The notes: generated by a model from the letters alone, not told the origin. A stretch of 43,317 nucleotides of DNA from an uncultured Prevotella sp. (GCA_947169685.1 CAMVQS010000013.1:1-43317), one strand, 5' to 3'. Counted from the first letter of the stretch, positions 1 to 8,564 are shown. Numbers and translations are program-made.

Positions 1-2
1 TA

Positions 3-524
3 AATGTCCGCCATATTCTGCGCAAGCCGCAGGTGTCACAAGAGTCCATCGACAAGGCTTTGGCTCGTCTTGACTCTATCGGAAGCGATATCCGAGAAGG
101 TAAGTTCTCGTTCGAAGAGGGAGCTACGGTGATTTCCGACGATAAGGATACACGTAACAATCGTGGTCTTATGGCCAATATGACGGAAGATGGTCGTAGA
201 ACATCGAAATTCCGTATGCAGGACCTTCCGACAGAGGTCGCCCGTATTGTCGATACCATGCAGGTAAATGGTATTTCGCGTCCCTTCCAGATGATCAATA
301 CACGTGGTAAGACCGTTTGTGCCATTGTCAAGCTCAAGAGCCGTGTTGAAGGTCATCGGGCAACCATTACCGAGGACTTCCAGGTCATGAAGGATGTGGT
401 GCTCAATAAACGTAAGGAGGAGTTCCTAAGCAAGTGGATTGAGAAGAAGATAAAAACCGTCTATGTGCATGTGAACGACCGCTACCGTGATTGTCAGTTT
501 GAACACCAAGGCTGGATTAAATGA
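3..524 (+). CDS. SurA-like peptidylprolyl isomerase, 3' part only
   Basis: The reading frame is open from the first bases of the window (Asn-Val-Arg-His-Ile-Leu), so the gene begins upstream and the GTG at 33 is not a real start. The visible part is the C-terminal parvulin-type domain (family PF00639/PF13616): an N-terminal RHIL segment, a central 'NRGLMAN' stretch and a later 'ISRPFQM' strand. By family it would be a periplasmic prolyl isomerase and chaperone for outer-membrane proteins. It overlaps the next gene by 4 bases (ATGA at 521-524), so the two are translationally coupled. SurA-type genes upstream of an OstA-like gene and mutL are a familiar Bacteroidales arrangement. The signal peptide and N-terminal chaperone domain lie outside the window. 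Confidence 0.85.
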   Translation, partial: NVRHILRKPQVSQESIDKALARLDSIGSDIREGKFSFEEGATVISDDKDTRNNRGLMANMTEDGRRTSKFRMQDLPTEVARIVDTMQVNGISRPFQMINTRGKTVCAIVKLKSRVEGHRATITEDFQVMKDVVLNKRKEEFLSKWIEKKIKTVYVHVNDRYRDCQFEHQGWIK

Positions 525-2263
525 CATTGAGAACCATCATACGAAGACTATTCGACGGGCATAGGGCTGTCATTGCGACGCTGCTATGCCTGTGTGCCCT
601 TTGTGTTGTGGAGTCCATGCCGCCAGTGCCCAAGAAGAAGGCGAAAAAACAGCGTACATCTGTGCGCAAGCCTAAGCCCAGACCCAAAGATAAACGCATC
701 TATCTGGTACATGCCGACGAATTACACTATGACCAGTTCCAGAATAACGATGCCCAAGTGCTTAAGGGAAATGTTCATTTTGACCACATGGGGGCACGCC
801 TCTACTGCGATAGTGCCAACTTCTTCGAGGCCAGCAACTCTTTCGAGGCATTTGGTCATGTCAAGATGTATCAGGGTGATACGCTCACGCTGTTCAGCGA
901 CTATGCTTACTACGATGGCAATGACGAACTGGCAAGAGCCCGTTACAATGTGGTGTTGAAGCATCGTAAGACAACGCTCTATACCGATAGTCTTGACTAT
1001 GACCGTATGTATAGCCTCGGTTATTTCTTCGAAGGAGGTAAGCTGGTTGATAATGGAAGCGTCTTGACGTCCGACTGGGGAGAGTACCATACCGATACCA
1101 AGATGGCTTTCTTTGCCTACGACGTGGAATTGCAGGACCAGGACTTCTTCCTGACCACTGACTCTCTGTATTACAATACGCAAACCTCCGTTGCCCATAT
1201 CGTTGGACCGTCGAATATCACGTCTGGTCAAAGTCATATATATTCAGAGAACGGTTATTACAATACGAAGACTGACCACTCCGAGCTGTTCGGACGTTCC
1301 GTCATTCGTGACCAGGGGCGTACGCTGGTTGGCGATAGCGTTTTCTACAATAGCAAAGGGGATGTCAGCTATGCTTTTGGTAATGTGGAATTGAACGACT
1401 CCATCAATAAGAACATGCTGTTGGGCGACTATCTGGAATACAACGAGTCAACAGGTTACTCTATGGCTACTCAGAATGCGATGACCATCGACTACTCTCA
1501 GCGTGACTCGCTTTATATGCATGCCGACACGTTTAAGGTCTTTACGTACAACATTAATAGCGACTCTGTCTATCGTGTCATGCATGCATATAATAAGGTT
1601 CGCGCGTACAGGGTCGATGTGCAGGCTGTCTGCGACTCTTTGGTCTATAACCAGAAGGATTCCGTCATGACGATGTACCGTGACCCCATTATTTGGAATG
1701 CTAACCAGCAGGTGTTGGGCGAGGAGATTCGTGCATACGTGAAGGACTCGGTTCTTGATCGTGCTCATGTCATCGGACAGGCTTTGTCCATCGAACAGAT
1801 GTTCGACTCTATTCATTTCAATCAGATTACGTCTAAGGAGATGTTTGCTTTCTTCCTCAATGGTGAAATCCATGAGGCTCATGCCAAGGACAATGCTATT
1901 GCCATCTACCACATGATTGATGATGCGGATAGCACGATCATTGCGCAGGACTACACGGAGTCGCCGCTCATGAAGATGTTTTTCGAAAAGAAGAAGATGA
2001 AACGTATATGGATGGAGAAGCCTAAAGGTACTATCTACCCCATGACGCAGATACCGCCAGATAAGAAATACCTGAAGAACTTTGTCTGGTTCGATTATGT
2101 ACGTCCCTTGAATAAAGAAGATATCTTCAAGTGGCGAGGAAAGAGAACGGGTGATGTCATCGTACCCGAGAAACGTCGCGAGGCACCTGTGCAGAATCTG
2201 AAGAAACCGAAGACGGACATACCCGTAAACGAAGAACCTAAGCCCGAAACTCCCGATGAGTGA
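521..2263 (+). CDS. OstA-like protein (LptA/LptD-type OstA repeats)
   Basis: This 580-residue protein has an N-terminal hydrophobic segment (about residues 17-32), a Lys/Arg/Pro-rich linker (33-58), then a long beta-rich region of repeated units such as '[12 protein letters not shown]' and '[10 protein letters not shown]'. That pattern is typical of OstA-like/LptA family beta-jellyroll repeats, which in other bacteria bridge lipopolysaccharide across the periplasm. An envelope role in LPS transport is inferred from the family and from co-transcription with a periplasmic chaperone. The C-terminal 50 residues are charged and Pro-rich and probably disordered. The start ATG overlaps the preceding stop by 4 bases, and the 3' end overlaps mutL by 8 bases, so all three genes form one operon. 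Confidence 0.8.
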   Translation: MTLRTIIRRLFDGHRAVIATLLCLCALCVVESMPPVPKKKAKKQRTSVRKPKPRPKDKRIYLVHADELHYDQFQNNDAQVLKGNVHFDHMGARLYCDSANFFEASNSFEAFGHVKMYQGDTLTLFSDYAYYDGNDELARARYNVVLKHRKTTLYTDSLDYDRMYSLGYFFEGGKLVDNGSVLTSDWGEYHTDTKMAFFAYDVELQDQDFFLTTDSLYYNTQTSVAHIVGPSNITSGQSHIYSENGYYNTKTDHSELFGRSVIRDQGRTLVGDSVFYNSKGDVSYAFGNVELNDSINKNMLLGDYLEYNESTGYSMATQNAMTIDYSQRDSLYMHADTFKVFTYNINSDSVYRVMHAYNKVRAYRVDVQAVCDSLVYNQKDSVMTMYRDPIIWNANQQVLGEEIRAYVKDSVLDRAHVIGQALSIEQMFDSIHFNQITSKEMFAFFLNGEIHEAHAKDNAIAIYHMIDDADSTIIAQDYTESPLMKMFFEKKKMKRIWMEKPKGTIYPMTQIPPDKKYLKNFVWFDYVRPLNKEDIFKWRGKRTGDVIVPEKRREAPVQNLKKPKTDIPVNEEPKPETPDE

Positions 2264-4049
2264 TGTGATCCAGTTGCTCCCCGATTCGGTGGCCAACCAG
2301 ATTGCTGCTGGTGAGGTCATCCAGCGACCGGCTTCTGTTATCAAGGAACTGGTTGAGAATGCTATTGATGCAGGTGCAACGACAATCAACGTCTTAGTGG
2401 TTGATGCCGGACGTACGTCTATTCAGGTTATTGATGATGGTAAGGGTATGTCGGAGACAGACGCCCGCCTGTCTTTCGAGCGTCATGCCACGTCGAAGAT
2501 CCGAAAGGCTGACGATCTCTTTGCGCTCCATACCATGGGCTTCCGCGGTGAGGCTTTGGCTTCTATTGCTGCTGTGGCACAGGTGGAACTACGTACTCGC
2601 ATGGCCGACAACGAGGTGGGTACCTTGCTTACCGTTTCAGCCTCCCATGTGGTAGGGCAGGAGCCTGTTTCTTGTCCTGTGGGTAGTAATTTCAAGGTCG
2701 AAAACCTTTTCTTCAATGTGCCTGCACGTCGTAAGTTCCTCAAGACAAACGCTACAGAGCTGAACAATATCATGACGGCCTTCGAGCGTATCGTCCTCGT
2801 TTATCCTCAGGTCCACTTCACGCTTCATAGCAACGGCTCTGAGTTGCTTAACCTAAGGGCAGGAAGCCTTCGCCAGCGAATCGCCGATGTGTTTGGCAAA
2901 CGTTACAGCCAAGACCTGTTGCCCTTGGACGTTCAGACGACCATGTGTCATATCACGGGTTTCGTGGGTAAGCCGGAAACCGCCCGTAAGAAAGGGGCAC
3001 ACGACTATTTCTTCGTCAATGGTCGCTACATGAAACATGCCTATTTCCACAAGGCTGTGCTCAGTGCCTATGAACGCATTGCCCCTGTCGGTATGCAGGT
3101 GCCTTACTTCATCTATTTCGACGTCAATCCCGCTGATATTGACGTTAATATCCACCCGACGAAGACGGAAATAAAGTTTGAGAACGAACAGGCTATCTGG
3201 CAGATTCTTTCTGCTGCTGTCAAGGATGCCATAGGAAAGTTCTGCGAGGTACCGTCCATCGACTTCGATACACAGGGACGTCCTGATATCCCAGTCTTTG
3301 ACCCCTCACGCCATGTGACTCCACCCAGTCCGAAATACAATCCTACTTATAACCCCTTCCGCGAACATTCGGAACGGCAGGCTTCTGTGCCTGATGACTG
3401 GCAACAGCTCTATAAGGGACTACAACCGCAGGCTGAGGAGCAGCCGTTGTTCGAGACAGAGACCTCTCCTCTTCTCATCGAAGACAAGTCGCCTGCCCAC
3501 TATCAGTATAAGGCAACCTATATCATGACGGCTGTCAAGTCCGGACTGATGATTATTGACCAGTATCGGGCTGACGTGCGCATCCTCTATGAGCGTTATC
3601 GTGAGCAACTGCGTTCCCGTTCGGGCAAGTCACAGCGTGTCCTCTTCCCTGAGGTAGTGCAGTTTGCCCCTTCCGATGCTGTTATCCTCGAGAAACTGCT
3701 GCCGGAACTGGAGGCAATAGGTTTTGACCTGACCAACCTCGGACAGCAGTCTTATGCCGTCAATGGTATTCCTGCCGGTATCGAGGGACTTGATATCGTG
3801 ATGCTCCTGCAAGGTATTGTGAATGATGCCGTAGGACAAACGGCTGAGGCATCTGAGGAGATAAGCCATTCGCTGGCGCTAAGCATGGCGCGCACGGCAG
3901 CCATCCCTCACGGACAAGTACTCTCCAACGACGAGATGGAGTCCATCATCAACCAGCTCTTCGCCTGTTCCAATGTTAACTACACGCCCGATGGCAAGGC
4001 CATTCTCTGCATCCTGCCACAGCGCGACATCGAGCAGCTCTTAGGATAG
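2256..4049 (+). CDS. mutL: DNA mismatch repair protein MutL
   Basis: This 597-residue GHKL ATPase couples mismatch recognition by MutS to downstream repair. The N-terminal ATPase motifs are complete: '[12 protein letters not shown]', '[11 protein letters not shown]', 'DDGKGM', 'RHATSKI' and 'GFRGEAL' within residues 10-105. The transducer domain follows to about 330 ('[17 protein letters not shown]'), then a Pro-rich linker and a C-terminal dimerisation domain from about 410. The endonuclease motif of most bacterial MutL proteins, DQHA(x)2E(x)4E, reads [12 protein letters not shown] here, so the His and first Glu are lost. The CPHGRP zinc-site region reads 'YTPDGKA'. The protein should bind and hydrolyse ATP but probably lacks nicking activity. 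The start lies inside the end of the OstA-like gene. Confidence 0.96.
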   Translation: MSDVIQLLPDSVANQIAAGEVIQRPASVIKELVENAIDAGATTINVLVVDAGRTSIQVIDDGKGMSETDARLSFERHATSKIRKADDLFALHTMGFRGEALASIAAVAQVELRTRMADNEVGTLLTVSASHVVGQEPVSCPVGSNFKVENLFFNVPARRKFLKTNATELNNIMTAFERIVLVYPQVHFTLHSNGSELLNLRAGSLRQRIADVFGKRYSQDLLPLDVQTTMCHITGFVGKPETARKKGAHDYFFVNGRYMKHAYFHKAVLSAYERIAPVGMQVPYFIYFDVNPADIDVNIHPTKTEIKFENEQAIWQILSAAVKDAIGKFCEVPSIDFDTQGRPDIPVFDPSRHVTPPSPKYNPTYNPFREHSERQASVPDDWQQLYKGLQPQAEEQPLFETETSPLLIEDKSPAHYQYKATYIMTAVKSGLMIIDQYRADVRILYERYREQLRSRSGKSQRVLFPEVVQFAPSDAVILEKLLPELEAIGFDLTNLGQQSYAVNGIPAGIEGLDIVMLLQGIVNDAVGQTAEASEEISHSLALSMARTAAIPHGQVLSNDEMESIINQLFACSNVNYTPDGKAILCILPQRDIEQLLG

Positions 4050-4057
4050 TTTAGTAA

Positions 4058-4076
4058 GCTGCGATGCCATCGCAGC
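4058..4076. repeat. 19-nt dyad repeat, copy 1
   Basis: This perfect inverted repeat, GCTGCGATG-C-CATCGCAGC, lies between the mutL stop and the next gene. It is preceded by AGTTTAGTAA, which resembles the AGTTTAGTATG in front of copies at 7109 and 10050. It has no U-run, so it is not an obvious intrinsic terminator. Confidence 0.7.
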
Positions 4077-4093
4077 CCCAAAATAAAGAAAAT

Positions 4094-4801
4094 ATGAAGA
4101 AATTACTGTTTTCACTTGCCCTCGTCAGCCTCACGCTGACCGCCACCGCACAAGATGAGGCGCCTGCCGAGCGTCATAGTGTCTCCACCAATGCGTTCTT
4201 CAGCAACTGGTTCCTGCAGGCCGACTTTGGTGGCTATGTCAACTACGACAAGAACCTCGCGTTCTCCCTTGCACTTGGAAAATGGTTCACACCAGGCATC
4301 GGACTGCGTACGCGTGTCACCTTTTCCCGTTATCACGCTTTTGAAGAACATGTGTTGTTCAATCTGAGCAATATGTTCTGTGGCTACAATGAAACCCGCG
4401 TGTGGAACTTCATCCCCTATGTCGGTGCCGGATGGCGCCACCATGCTGTTGAGGAACGTCAGGCCTTCGGTTATACGGTAGGACTCTGGAACCGTCTGCG
4501 TCTCAGCCGTAAGCTGGCCTTGAACCTTGACGCGTCGTATGGCACCCACGAGCTCTCTTCGAAACAACGGGCGTTGAATCTCGAATTGGGCTTGACCTAC
4601 AGCATCGGAAAAGGCACATGGAAACAAACGCCAGACTTGGAGGCCGTCCATGCGCTCTATCAGTCGGAGATTGATGCACTCAACGCACAGGTGCAGGATG
4701 CTTACACTGAGAACGACGAGTTGAGGCGGCAGTTGGAACAGCAGAACCAGGAGCTTCCGCCTCCTACCGACAATAACATGACGCTCCCCGTCACCCCATA
4801 G
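4094..4801 (+). CDS. Small outer-membrane beta-barrel protein with C-terminal coiled coil
   Basis: The ATG at 4094 begins a clear signal peptide (MKKLLFSLALVSLTLTATAQ); an in-frame ATG at 4064 would put a charged extension in front of it, so 4094 is preferred. The 235-residue protein has about 150 residues of amphipathic strands typical of an eight-stranded barrel. Segments such as 'LFNLSNMFCGYN' and 'IPYVGAGW' match the barrels of the two OmpA-family proteins at 17208 and 19527 ('MFNLSNLFCGWN', 'FLGGGANI'). In place of an OmpA peptidoglycan-binding domain it ends in a short Glu/Gln-rich coiled coil (about 195-222) and a Pro-rich tail. Function is unknown. Confidence 0.8.
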   Translation: MKKLLFSLALVSLTLTATAQDEAPAERHSVSTNAFFSNWFLQADFGGYVNYDKNLAFSLALGKWFTPGIGLRTRVTFSRYHAFEEHVLFNLSNMFCGYNETRVWNFIPYVGAGWRHHAVEERQAFGYTVGLWNRLRLSRKLALNLDASYGTHELSSKQRALNLELGLTYSIGKGTWKQTPDLEAVHALYQSEIDALNAQVQDAYTENDELRRQLEQQNQELPPPTDNNMTLPVTP

Positions 4802-4821
4802 GGGTGACTCCCGTCACGTGT

Positions 4822-4840
4822 GCTGCGATTCTGTCGCAGC
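4822..4840. repeat. 19-nt dyad repeat, copy 2
   Basis: The sequence is GCTGCGATTCTGTCGCAGC: arms GCTGCGA and TCGCAGC around TTCTG, with a further T-A pair possible outside. It follows the barrel gene and precedes the first tRNA-Val promoter. A following ATTT then A-run gives little support for termination on the + strand. Confidence 0.6.
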
Positions 4841-4863
4841 ATTTAAAAAAGTTCCGAAAAATT

Positions 4864-4894
4864 TTGGTGGTATCAAAAAAAAGTCGTACCTTTG
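4864..4894 (+). promoter_or_regulatory. Bacteroidota-type promoter of tRNA-Val copy 1
   Basis: A TTG at 4864-4866 and TACCTTTG at 4887-4894 are separated by 20 bases. This matches the -33/-7 promoter of Bacteroidota. The tRNA begins 20 bases after the -7 box. Confidence 0.75.
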
Positions 4895-4914
4895 CACCCG
4901 CTTACAAAAAGTAG

Positions 4915-4989
4915 GGGCGCTTAGCTCAGCTGGTTTAGAGCATCTGCCTTACAAGCAGAGGGTCGGCGGTTCGAATCCGTCAGCGCCCA
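4915..4989 (+). tRNA. tRNA-Val (anticodon TAC), copy 1
   Basis: The acceptor arms GGGCGCT and AGCGCCC pair perfectly. The D-arm (TAGCTCAGCTGG), the anticodon stem-loop CTGCC-TTACAA-GCAG and the T-arm GGTTCGAATCC are all present. The anticodon TAC reads valine codons GUA/GUG. The 75-nt gene is identical to the copy at 7018-7092. The CCA directly after the discriminator (4990-4992) may be coincidental, because the second copy has CAA there. Confidence 0.97.
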
Positions 4990-5005
4990 CCACCCAATTC
5001 AGAAT

Positions 5006-5035
5006 GCCGCGACAACGTCGCGGCTTTTCTTTTTG
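5006..5035 (+). terminator. Intrinsic terminator of tRNA-Val copy 1 (dyad family, copy 3)
   Basis: The hairpin GCCGCGAC-AAC-GTCGCGGC (5006-5024) has 8-bp arms and is followed by TTTTCTTTTT, so it is a convincing rho-independent terminator. It has the same 19-nt size and arm-loop-arm plan as the other dyads at 4058, 4822, 7109, 8546 and 10050. Confidence 0.85.
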
Positions 5036-5044
5036 TGTCTGTAC

Positions 5045-5105
5045 GGTCCTACCGTAGGACCGTTTTGGTCCCTCCGTAGGACTGAAACGGTCCCACGGTA
5101 GGACC
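5045..5105. repeat. Tandem palindrome array, three units with a 22-bp period
   Basis: Three 17-bp dyads start at 5045, 5067 and 5089: GGTCCTACCGTAGGACC, GGTCCCTCCGTAGGACT and GGTCCCACGGTAGGACC. They are separated by 5-base spacers (GTTTT, GAAAC). The array lies after the tRNA terminator and about 47 bases upstream of the paaK -33 box. No reading frame or RNA gene accounts for it. Confidence 0.85.
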
Positions 5106-5151
5106 GTTGAGGAACTCGGCAGTAGGTATAAAAAGAAATTTGGGGTATTAC

Positions 5152-5182
5152 TTGGTCGTTTCCTCTTTTTTTTCTATCTTTG
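5152..5182 (+). promoter_or_regulatory. Promoter of the paaK-ACT operon
   Basis: TTG at 5152-5154 and TATCTTTG at 5175-5182 are spaced by 20 bases. The leader to the paaK ATG (5217) is about 30 bases and has no Shine-Dalgarno sequence. Confidence 0.75.
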
Positions 5183-5216
5183 CACCATCAATACAAACCA
5201 ACACTGACAGAAAACA

Positions 5217-6518
5217 ATGATTTGGAATGAAACGATGGAATGCATGGACCGTGAACAGTTGCGCGAGATCCAGAGCAAGAGACTGGTAAAAATGGTGGAA
5301 TATGTGTATCACAACACACCGTTTTACCGTAAGAAATTTCAGGAGATGGGCCTTGAGCCCGGCGATGTGAAGAGTATTGACGACATCGTAAAACTCCCCT
5401 TCACCAACAAACTCGACCTGCGCGACAACTATCCCTTCGGGTTGGCTGCCGTGCCCATGAGTCAGATTGTACGTATCCACGCCTCCAGCGGTACTACGGG
5501 AAAACCCGTCGTGGTGCTCTATACGCGTAAGGACCTTGCCATGTGGTCTGAGGCCATCTCGCGTGCCTTTACAGCTTATGGCGCTGGCAAAGATGATATT
5601 TTCCAGGTGGCCTATGGCTATGGCCTGTTTACCGGTGGACTGGGGGCGCACGACGGTGCTACGAATATCGGTGCCAGCGTGATTCCCATCTCGTCCGGCA
5701 ATACGCAGAAACAGATTACCCTCATGCACGACTTTGGCTCGACGGTGCTCTGCTGCACGCCCAGCTACGGCTTGTTCCTCGGTGAGGCACTCCAGGAGTG
5801 TGAGTTCCCCCGCGACGACTTCCGCCTGCGTGTCGGCGCATTCGGTGCTGAGCCTTGGACGGAGGAGATGCGTCAGAAACTGGAAAGTACGCTCGGCATC
5901 AAGGCCTACGACATCTACGGCCTCTCTGAGATTGCAGGCCCGGGCGTGGGCTTCGAGTGTGAGCACCAGCACGGCACCCACCTCAATGAGGACTATTTCT
6001 ACCCCGAGATACTGAACCCCGAGACGGGCGAGCCCCTGCCCGAGGGACAGCTCGGCGAACTGACGTTCACCCACCTGACGAAGGAGGGTATGCCGCTCCT
6101 CCGCTACCGTACCCACGACCTCACAGCCCTGCACTACGACAAGTGTGCCTGTGGACGTACCTTGGTTCGCATGGACCGCATCCTCGGACGTTGCGACGAT
6201 ATGCTCATCATCCGTGGCGTCAACGTCTTCCCGTCGCAGATCGAGGCTGTCATTCTCTCGCTGCCCGAGTACGAGCCGCACTTCCTGCTCACTGTCGATC
6301 GTGTCAACAATACCGATACCAGCGAACTGAAGGTCGAGGTGAAGGAGGAGTTCTTCACCGACGATATGGCCACGATGGTGGGTCTGCAGAAGAAACTCGA
6401 GGCCGAGCTGCGCAGCGTCATCGGACTGGGCTTTAAGGTTCGTCTGGTCGAGCCGAAGGGCATCGAACGCTCTACGGGTAAGGCTAAGCGTGTCATTGAT
6501 AACCGTAAATTCAAATAA
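5217..6518 (+). CDS. paaK: Phenylacetate-CoA ligase (aryl-CoA ligase, PaaK type)
   Basis: This 433-residue cytoplasmic ligase, by family, converts phenylacetate or related aryl acids with ATP and CoA to aryl-CoA. The AMP-binding signature 'SSGTTGKPVVVLYT' lies near residues 90-104, 'YGLSEIAGPG' near 238, 'LRYRTHDLT' near 300 and 'IRGVNVFPSQIE' near 335, followed by the small C-terminal domain. All hallmarks are present and the length is normal. In anaerobic Bacteroidota these ligases often serve reductive aromatic amino-acid metabolism with indolepyruvate ferredoxin oxidoreductase, whose genes are not in this window. The ACT gene follows after 5 bases, so the two form a bicistronic unit between the two tRNA-Val genes. 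Confidence 0.93.
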   Translation: MIWNETMECMDREQLREIQSKRLVKMVEYVYHNTPFYRKKFQEMGLEPGDVKSIDDIVKLPFTNKLDLRDNYPFGLAAVPMSQIVRIHASSGTTGKPVVVLYTRKDLAMWSEAISRAFTAYGAGKDDIFQVAYGYGLFTGGLGAHDGATNIGASVIPISSGNTQKQITLMHDFGSTVLCCTPSYGLFLGEALQECEFPRDDFRLRVGAFGAEPWTEEMRQKLESTLGIKAYDIYGLSEIAGPGVGFECEHQHGTHLNEDYFYPEILNPETGEPLPEGQLGELTFTHLTKEGMPLLRYRTHDLTALHYDKCACGRTLVRMDRILGRCDDMLIIRGVNVFPSQIEAVILSLPEYEPHFLLTVDRVNNTDTSELKVEVKEEFFTDDMATMVGLQKKLEAELRSVIGLGFKVRLVEPKGIERSTGKAKRVIDNRKFK

Positions 6519-6523
6519 GGATT

Positions 6524-6949
6524 ATGAAAGCAAAACAACTCTCCGTGTTCCTTGAGAACAAGTCTGGCCGCCTCACAGAGGTGACCGACGTACTGGGTGC
6601 CGCAGGCATCAACCTCTCAGCCATGTCTATCGCCGATAACTCCGACTTCGGCATTCTGCGCTGCATTGTCAGCGATCCTGACAAAGCCTATCAGGTATTG
6701 AAGGAAGCCCACTTCGCTGTGAAGATTACCGACGTCATCGGCTTCACCTGCCCCAACACCAGCGGTTCGCTCGCCAAGGTGCTCCGTCACCTCTCCGACA
6801 ATGGCGTGTTCATCGAGTATATGTACTCCTTCGCCAATGGCGATGTCGCTCATGTGGTCATCCGTCCCACCGACCTTGACAGTTGCGACAAAATCCTTGC
6901 TGAGAAGGAAGTCGATCTGCTGGCTGCCAGCGACCTCTATAAGCTCTGA
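6524..6949 (+). CDS. Tandem ACT-domain protein (amino-acid binding)
   Basis: This 141-residue protein consists of two ACT domains, about residues 3-68 ('QLSVFLENKSGRLTEVTDVLGAAGINL') and 72-138 ('SGSLAKVLRHLSDNGVFIEYMYSF'). ACT domains bind amino acids and give feedback control. No catalytic domain is attached. Its position 5 bases after paaK suggests it senses an aromatic or branched amino acid for the same pathway; the ligand is inferred, not visible. Stand-alone tandem-ACT proteins beside PaaK-type ligases are a recurring bacterial pairing. Confidence 0.88.
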   Translation: MKAKQLSVFLENKSGRLTEVTDVLGAAGINLSAMSIADNSDFGILRCIVSDPDKAYQVLKEAHFAVKITDVIGFTCPNTSGSLAKVLRHLSDNGVFIEYMYSFANGDVAHVVIRPTDLDSCDKILAEKEVDLLAASDLYKL

Positions 6950-6967
6950 AAAAAGTAACTGAAAAAT

Positions 6968-6998
6968 TTGGCAGTCTCATAAAAAAGCCGTACCTTTG
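6968..6998 (+). promoter_or_regulatory. Promoter of tRNA-Val copy 2
   Basis: TTG at 6968-6970 and TACCTTTG at 6991-6998 are separated by 20 bases. The surrounding sequence, including A-runs before the -7 box and a CCGCTTA segment after it, resembles the promoter of tRNA-Val copy 1, so promoter and gene appear to have been duplicated together. Confidence 0.75.
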
Positions 6999-7017
6999 CA
7001 CCGCTTATCGCAATAAG

Positions 7018-7092
7018 GGGCGCTTAGCTCAGCTGGTTTAGAGCATCTGCCTTACAAGCAGAGGGTCGGCGGTTCGAATCCGTCAGCGCCCA
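7018..7092 (+). tRNA. tRNA-Val (anticodon TAC), copy 2
   Basis: The 75 bases are identical to the tRNA at 4915-4989, including anticodon TAC and the GGGCGCT/AGCGCCC acceptor arms. The 3' end is not followed by CCA, so CCA must be added after transcription. Confidence 0.97.
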
Positions 7093-7108
7093 CAACACAG
7101 TTTAGTAT

Positions 7109-7131
7109 GCCGCGACTCTGTCGCGGCTTTT
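7109..7131 (+). terminator. Terminator of tRNA-Val copy 2 (dyad family, copy 4)
   Basis: The hairpin GCCGCGAC-TCT-GTCGCGGC (7109-7127) is followed by TTTTC. It is preceded by AGTTTAGTAT, the same lead-in as the dyad at 10050. It shares arms with the terminator at 5006 but has a different loop. Confidence 0.8.
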
Positions 7132-7155
7132 CATTACGAAAGTTGTTTGAACGAC

Positions 7156-8517
7156 ATGAATTTAGATGTACTGACCGCCATTTCGCCTATTGATGGCCGC
7201 TATCGAAACAAGACAGAACAGTTAGCAGGATATTTCTCGGAATATGCCCTTATACGCTATCGTGTACGAGTGGAAATCGAATATTTTATTACGTTGTGCG
7301 AACTGCCATTGCCGCAGCTGGAGAACTTCGATCACCAGCTCTTTGAACCGTTGCGTGACATCTACCGCAACTTCTCCGAGGCTGACGCTGCCCGCGTCAA
7401 GGAGATAGAACAGGTTACCAACCACGACGTCAAGGCTGTCGAGTATTTCATCAAGGAGAAGTGGGATGCAATGCTCTCACCTCTCACCTCTCACCTCTTA
7501 CCCCTAAAAGAGTTCATCCACTTCGGCCTTACCTCGCAGGACATCAACAACACCAGTGTGCCCCTCTCCATCAAGGAATCCCTCGAGCAGGTTTATTACC
7601 CCATGGTGGAGGAGCTCATCGAGCAACTCAACGACTACGCTGAGCAGTGGAAGAACGTTCCCATGCTCGCCAAGACGCACGGACAGCCGGCATCGCCTAC
7701 TCGTCTGGGTAAGGAGGTGATGGTTTATGTCTATCGTCTCGAGGAGCAGTTGCGTGCCCTGAAGGACATTCCCGTCACAGCGAAGTTCGGCGGAGCCACG
7801 GGCAACTTCAATGCCCATCATGTGGCTTATCCCCAGTACGACTGGCGTGAGTTCGGCAATCAGTTCGTCTGCGAGAAGCTCGGGCTCGAGCGCGAGCAGT
7901 GGACCACACAGATCAGCAACTACGACTGGCTTGGCGCCATCTTCGATGGCATGCGTCGCATCAATACCATTATTATTGACCTCGATCGCGACTTCTGGAT
8001 GTATATCTCTATGGAATACTTCAAGCAGAAGATTAAGGCAGGTGAAGTAGGTAGTAGCGCTATGCCCCACAAGGTGAACCCCATCGACTTCGAAAACTCC
8101 GAAGGAAACCTGGGCATTGCCAATGCCATCCTGCAGTTCCTCGCACAGAAGCTGCCCGTCAGCCGTCTGCAGCGTGACCTCACTGACTCTACAGTCCTCC
8201 GCAATGTCGGCGTGCCCATGGGCCATGCCCTCATCGCCCTGCAGAGCACGCTCAAGGGACTGCGCAAGCTCATCCTCAACGAGGACAAGCTGCATGAAGA
8301 CCTTGAAAATACATGGGCAGTCGTGGCAGAGGCCATTCAGACCATCCTGCGCCGTGAGGCATACCCCAATCCCTATGAGGCACTGAAAGCCTTGACCCGT
8401 ACCAACGAGCGCATGACCGAGGAGACCATTCACAATTTCATCAACACGCTCGACGTCAGCGAGGCCGTGAAACAGGAGCTCCGCGCTATCACCCCATGGA
8501 ACTACACCGGCATGTAA
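7156..8517 (+). CDS. purB: Adenylosuccinate lyase
   Basis: PurB (453 residues from the ATG at 7156; a TTG at 7147 in the same frame is less likely) cleaves adenylosuccinate and SAICAR in purine synthesis. The fumarase/aspartase-superfamily signature 'GSSAMPHKVNPIDFENSEGN' is at about residues 298-317. 'KTHGQPASPTRLGKE' near 173 and 'HFGLTSQDINNT' near 120 carry catalytic His and Ser/Thr positions. Just before the latter, 'MLSPLTSHLLPLKE' is encoded by four tandem heptamers (7474-7501), an in-frame low-complexity insertion. The rest of the protein is typical. Confidence 0.96.
   Translation: MNLDVLTAISPIDGRYRNKTEQLAGYFSEYALIRYRVRVEIEYFITLCELPLPQLENFDHQLFEPLRDIYRNFSEADAARVKEIEQVTNHDVKAVEYFIKEKWDAMLSPLTSHLLPLKEFIHFGLTSQDINNTSVPLSIKESLEQVYYPMVEELIEQLNDYAEQWKNVPMLAKTHGQPASPTRLGKEVMVYVYRLEEQLRALKDIPVTAKFGGATGNFNAHHVAYPQYDWREFGNQFVCEKLGLEREQWTTQISNYDWLGAIFDGMRRINTIIIDLDRDFWMYISMEYFKQKIKAGEVGSSAMPHKVNPIDFENSEGNLGIANAILQFLAQKLPVSRLQRDLTDSTVLRNVGVPMGHALIALQSTLKGLRKLILNEDKLHEDLENTWAVVAEAIQTILRREAYPNPYEALKALTRTNERMTEETIHNFINTLDVSEAVKQELRAITPWNYTGM
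7474..7501 (+). repeat. Four tandem heptamers inside purB
   Basis: CTCTCAC occurs three times, then CTCTTAC, together 28 bases. It is translated in frame as part of 'LSPLTSHLLP'. Similar 28-base heptamer blocks lie inside mutY (39939) and the acyl-CoA dehydrogenase gene (43187). Confidence 0.85.
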
Positions 8518-8545
8518 CCGCCCGTCTGTCCTGTCTGTCCAGTAT

Positions 8546-8564
8546 GTTGCTATTGTATAGCAAC
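8546..8564. repeat. 19-nt dyad repeat, copy 5
   Basis: GTTGCTAT-TGT-ATAGCAAC follows the purB stop and is preceded by AGTAT, as at 7109 and 10050. The arms differ from other copies on both sides in a compensating way. The remainder of 8518-8667 is AT-rich, with a short palindrome ATTAATATTAAT near 8592 and no gene. Confidence 0.65.

Noticed and set aside
4990..4992. Encoded CCA end of tRNA-Val copy 1
   Set aside because: The identical second tRNA is followed by CAA, so the CCA is probably chance.
4818..5057. Reading frame across tRNA-Val copy 1
   Set aside because: It runs through the promoter, tRNA and terminator and has no protein-like character.
5148..6281. Long minus-strand reading frame opposite paaK
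   Set aside because: It is the shadow of a strongly supported enzyme gene, has no promoter and no recognisable domain.
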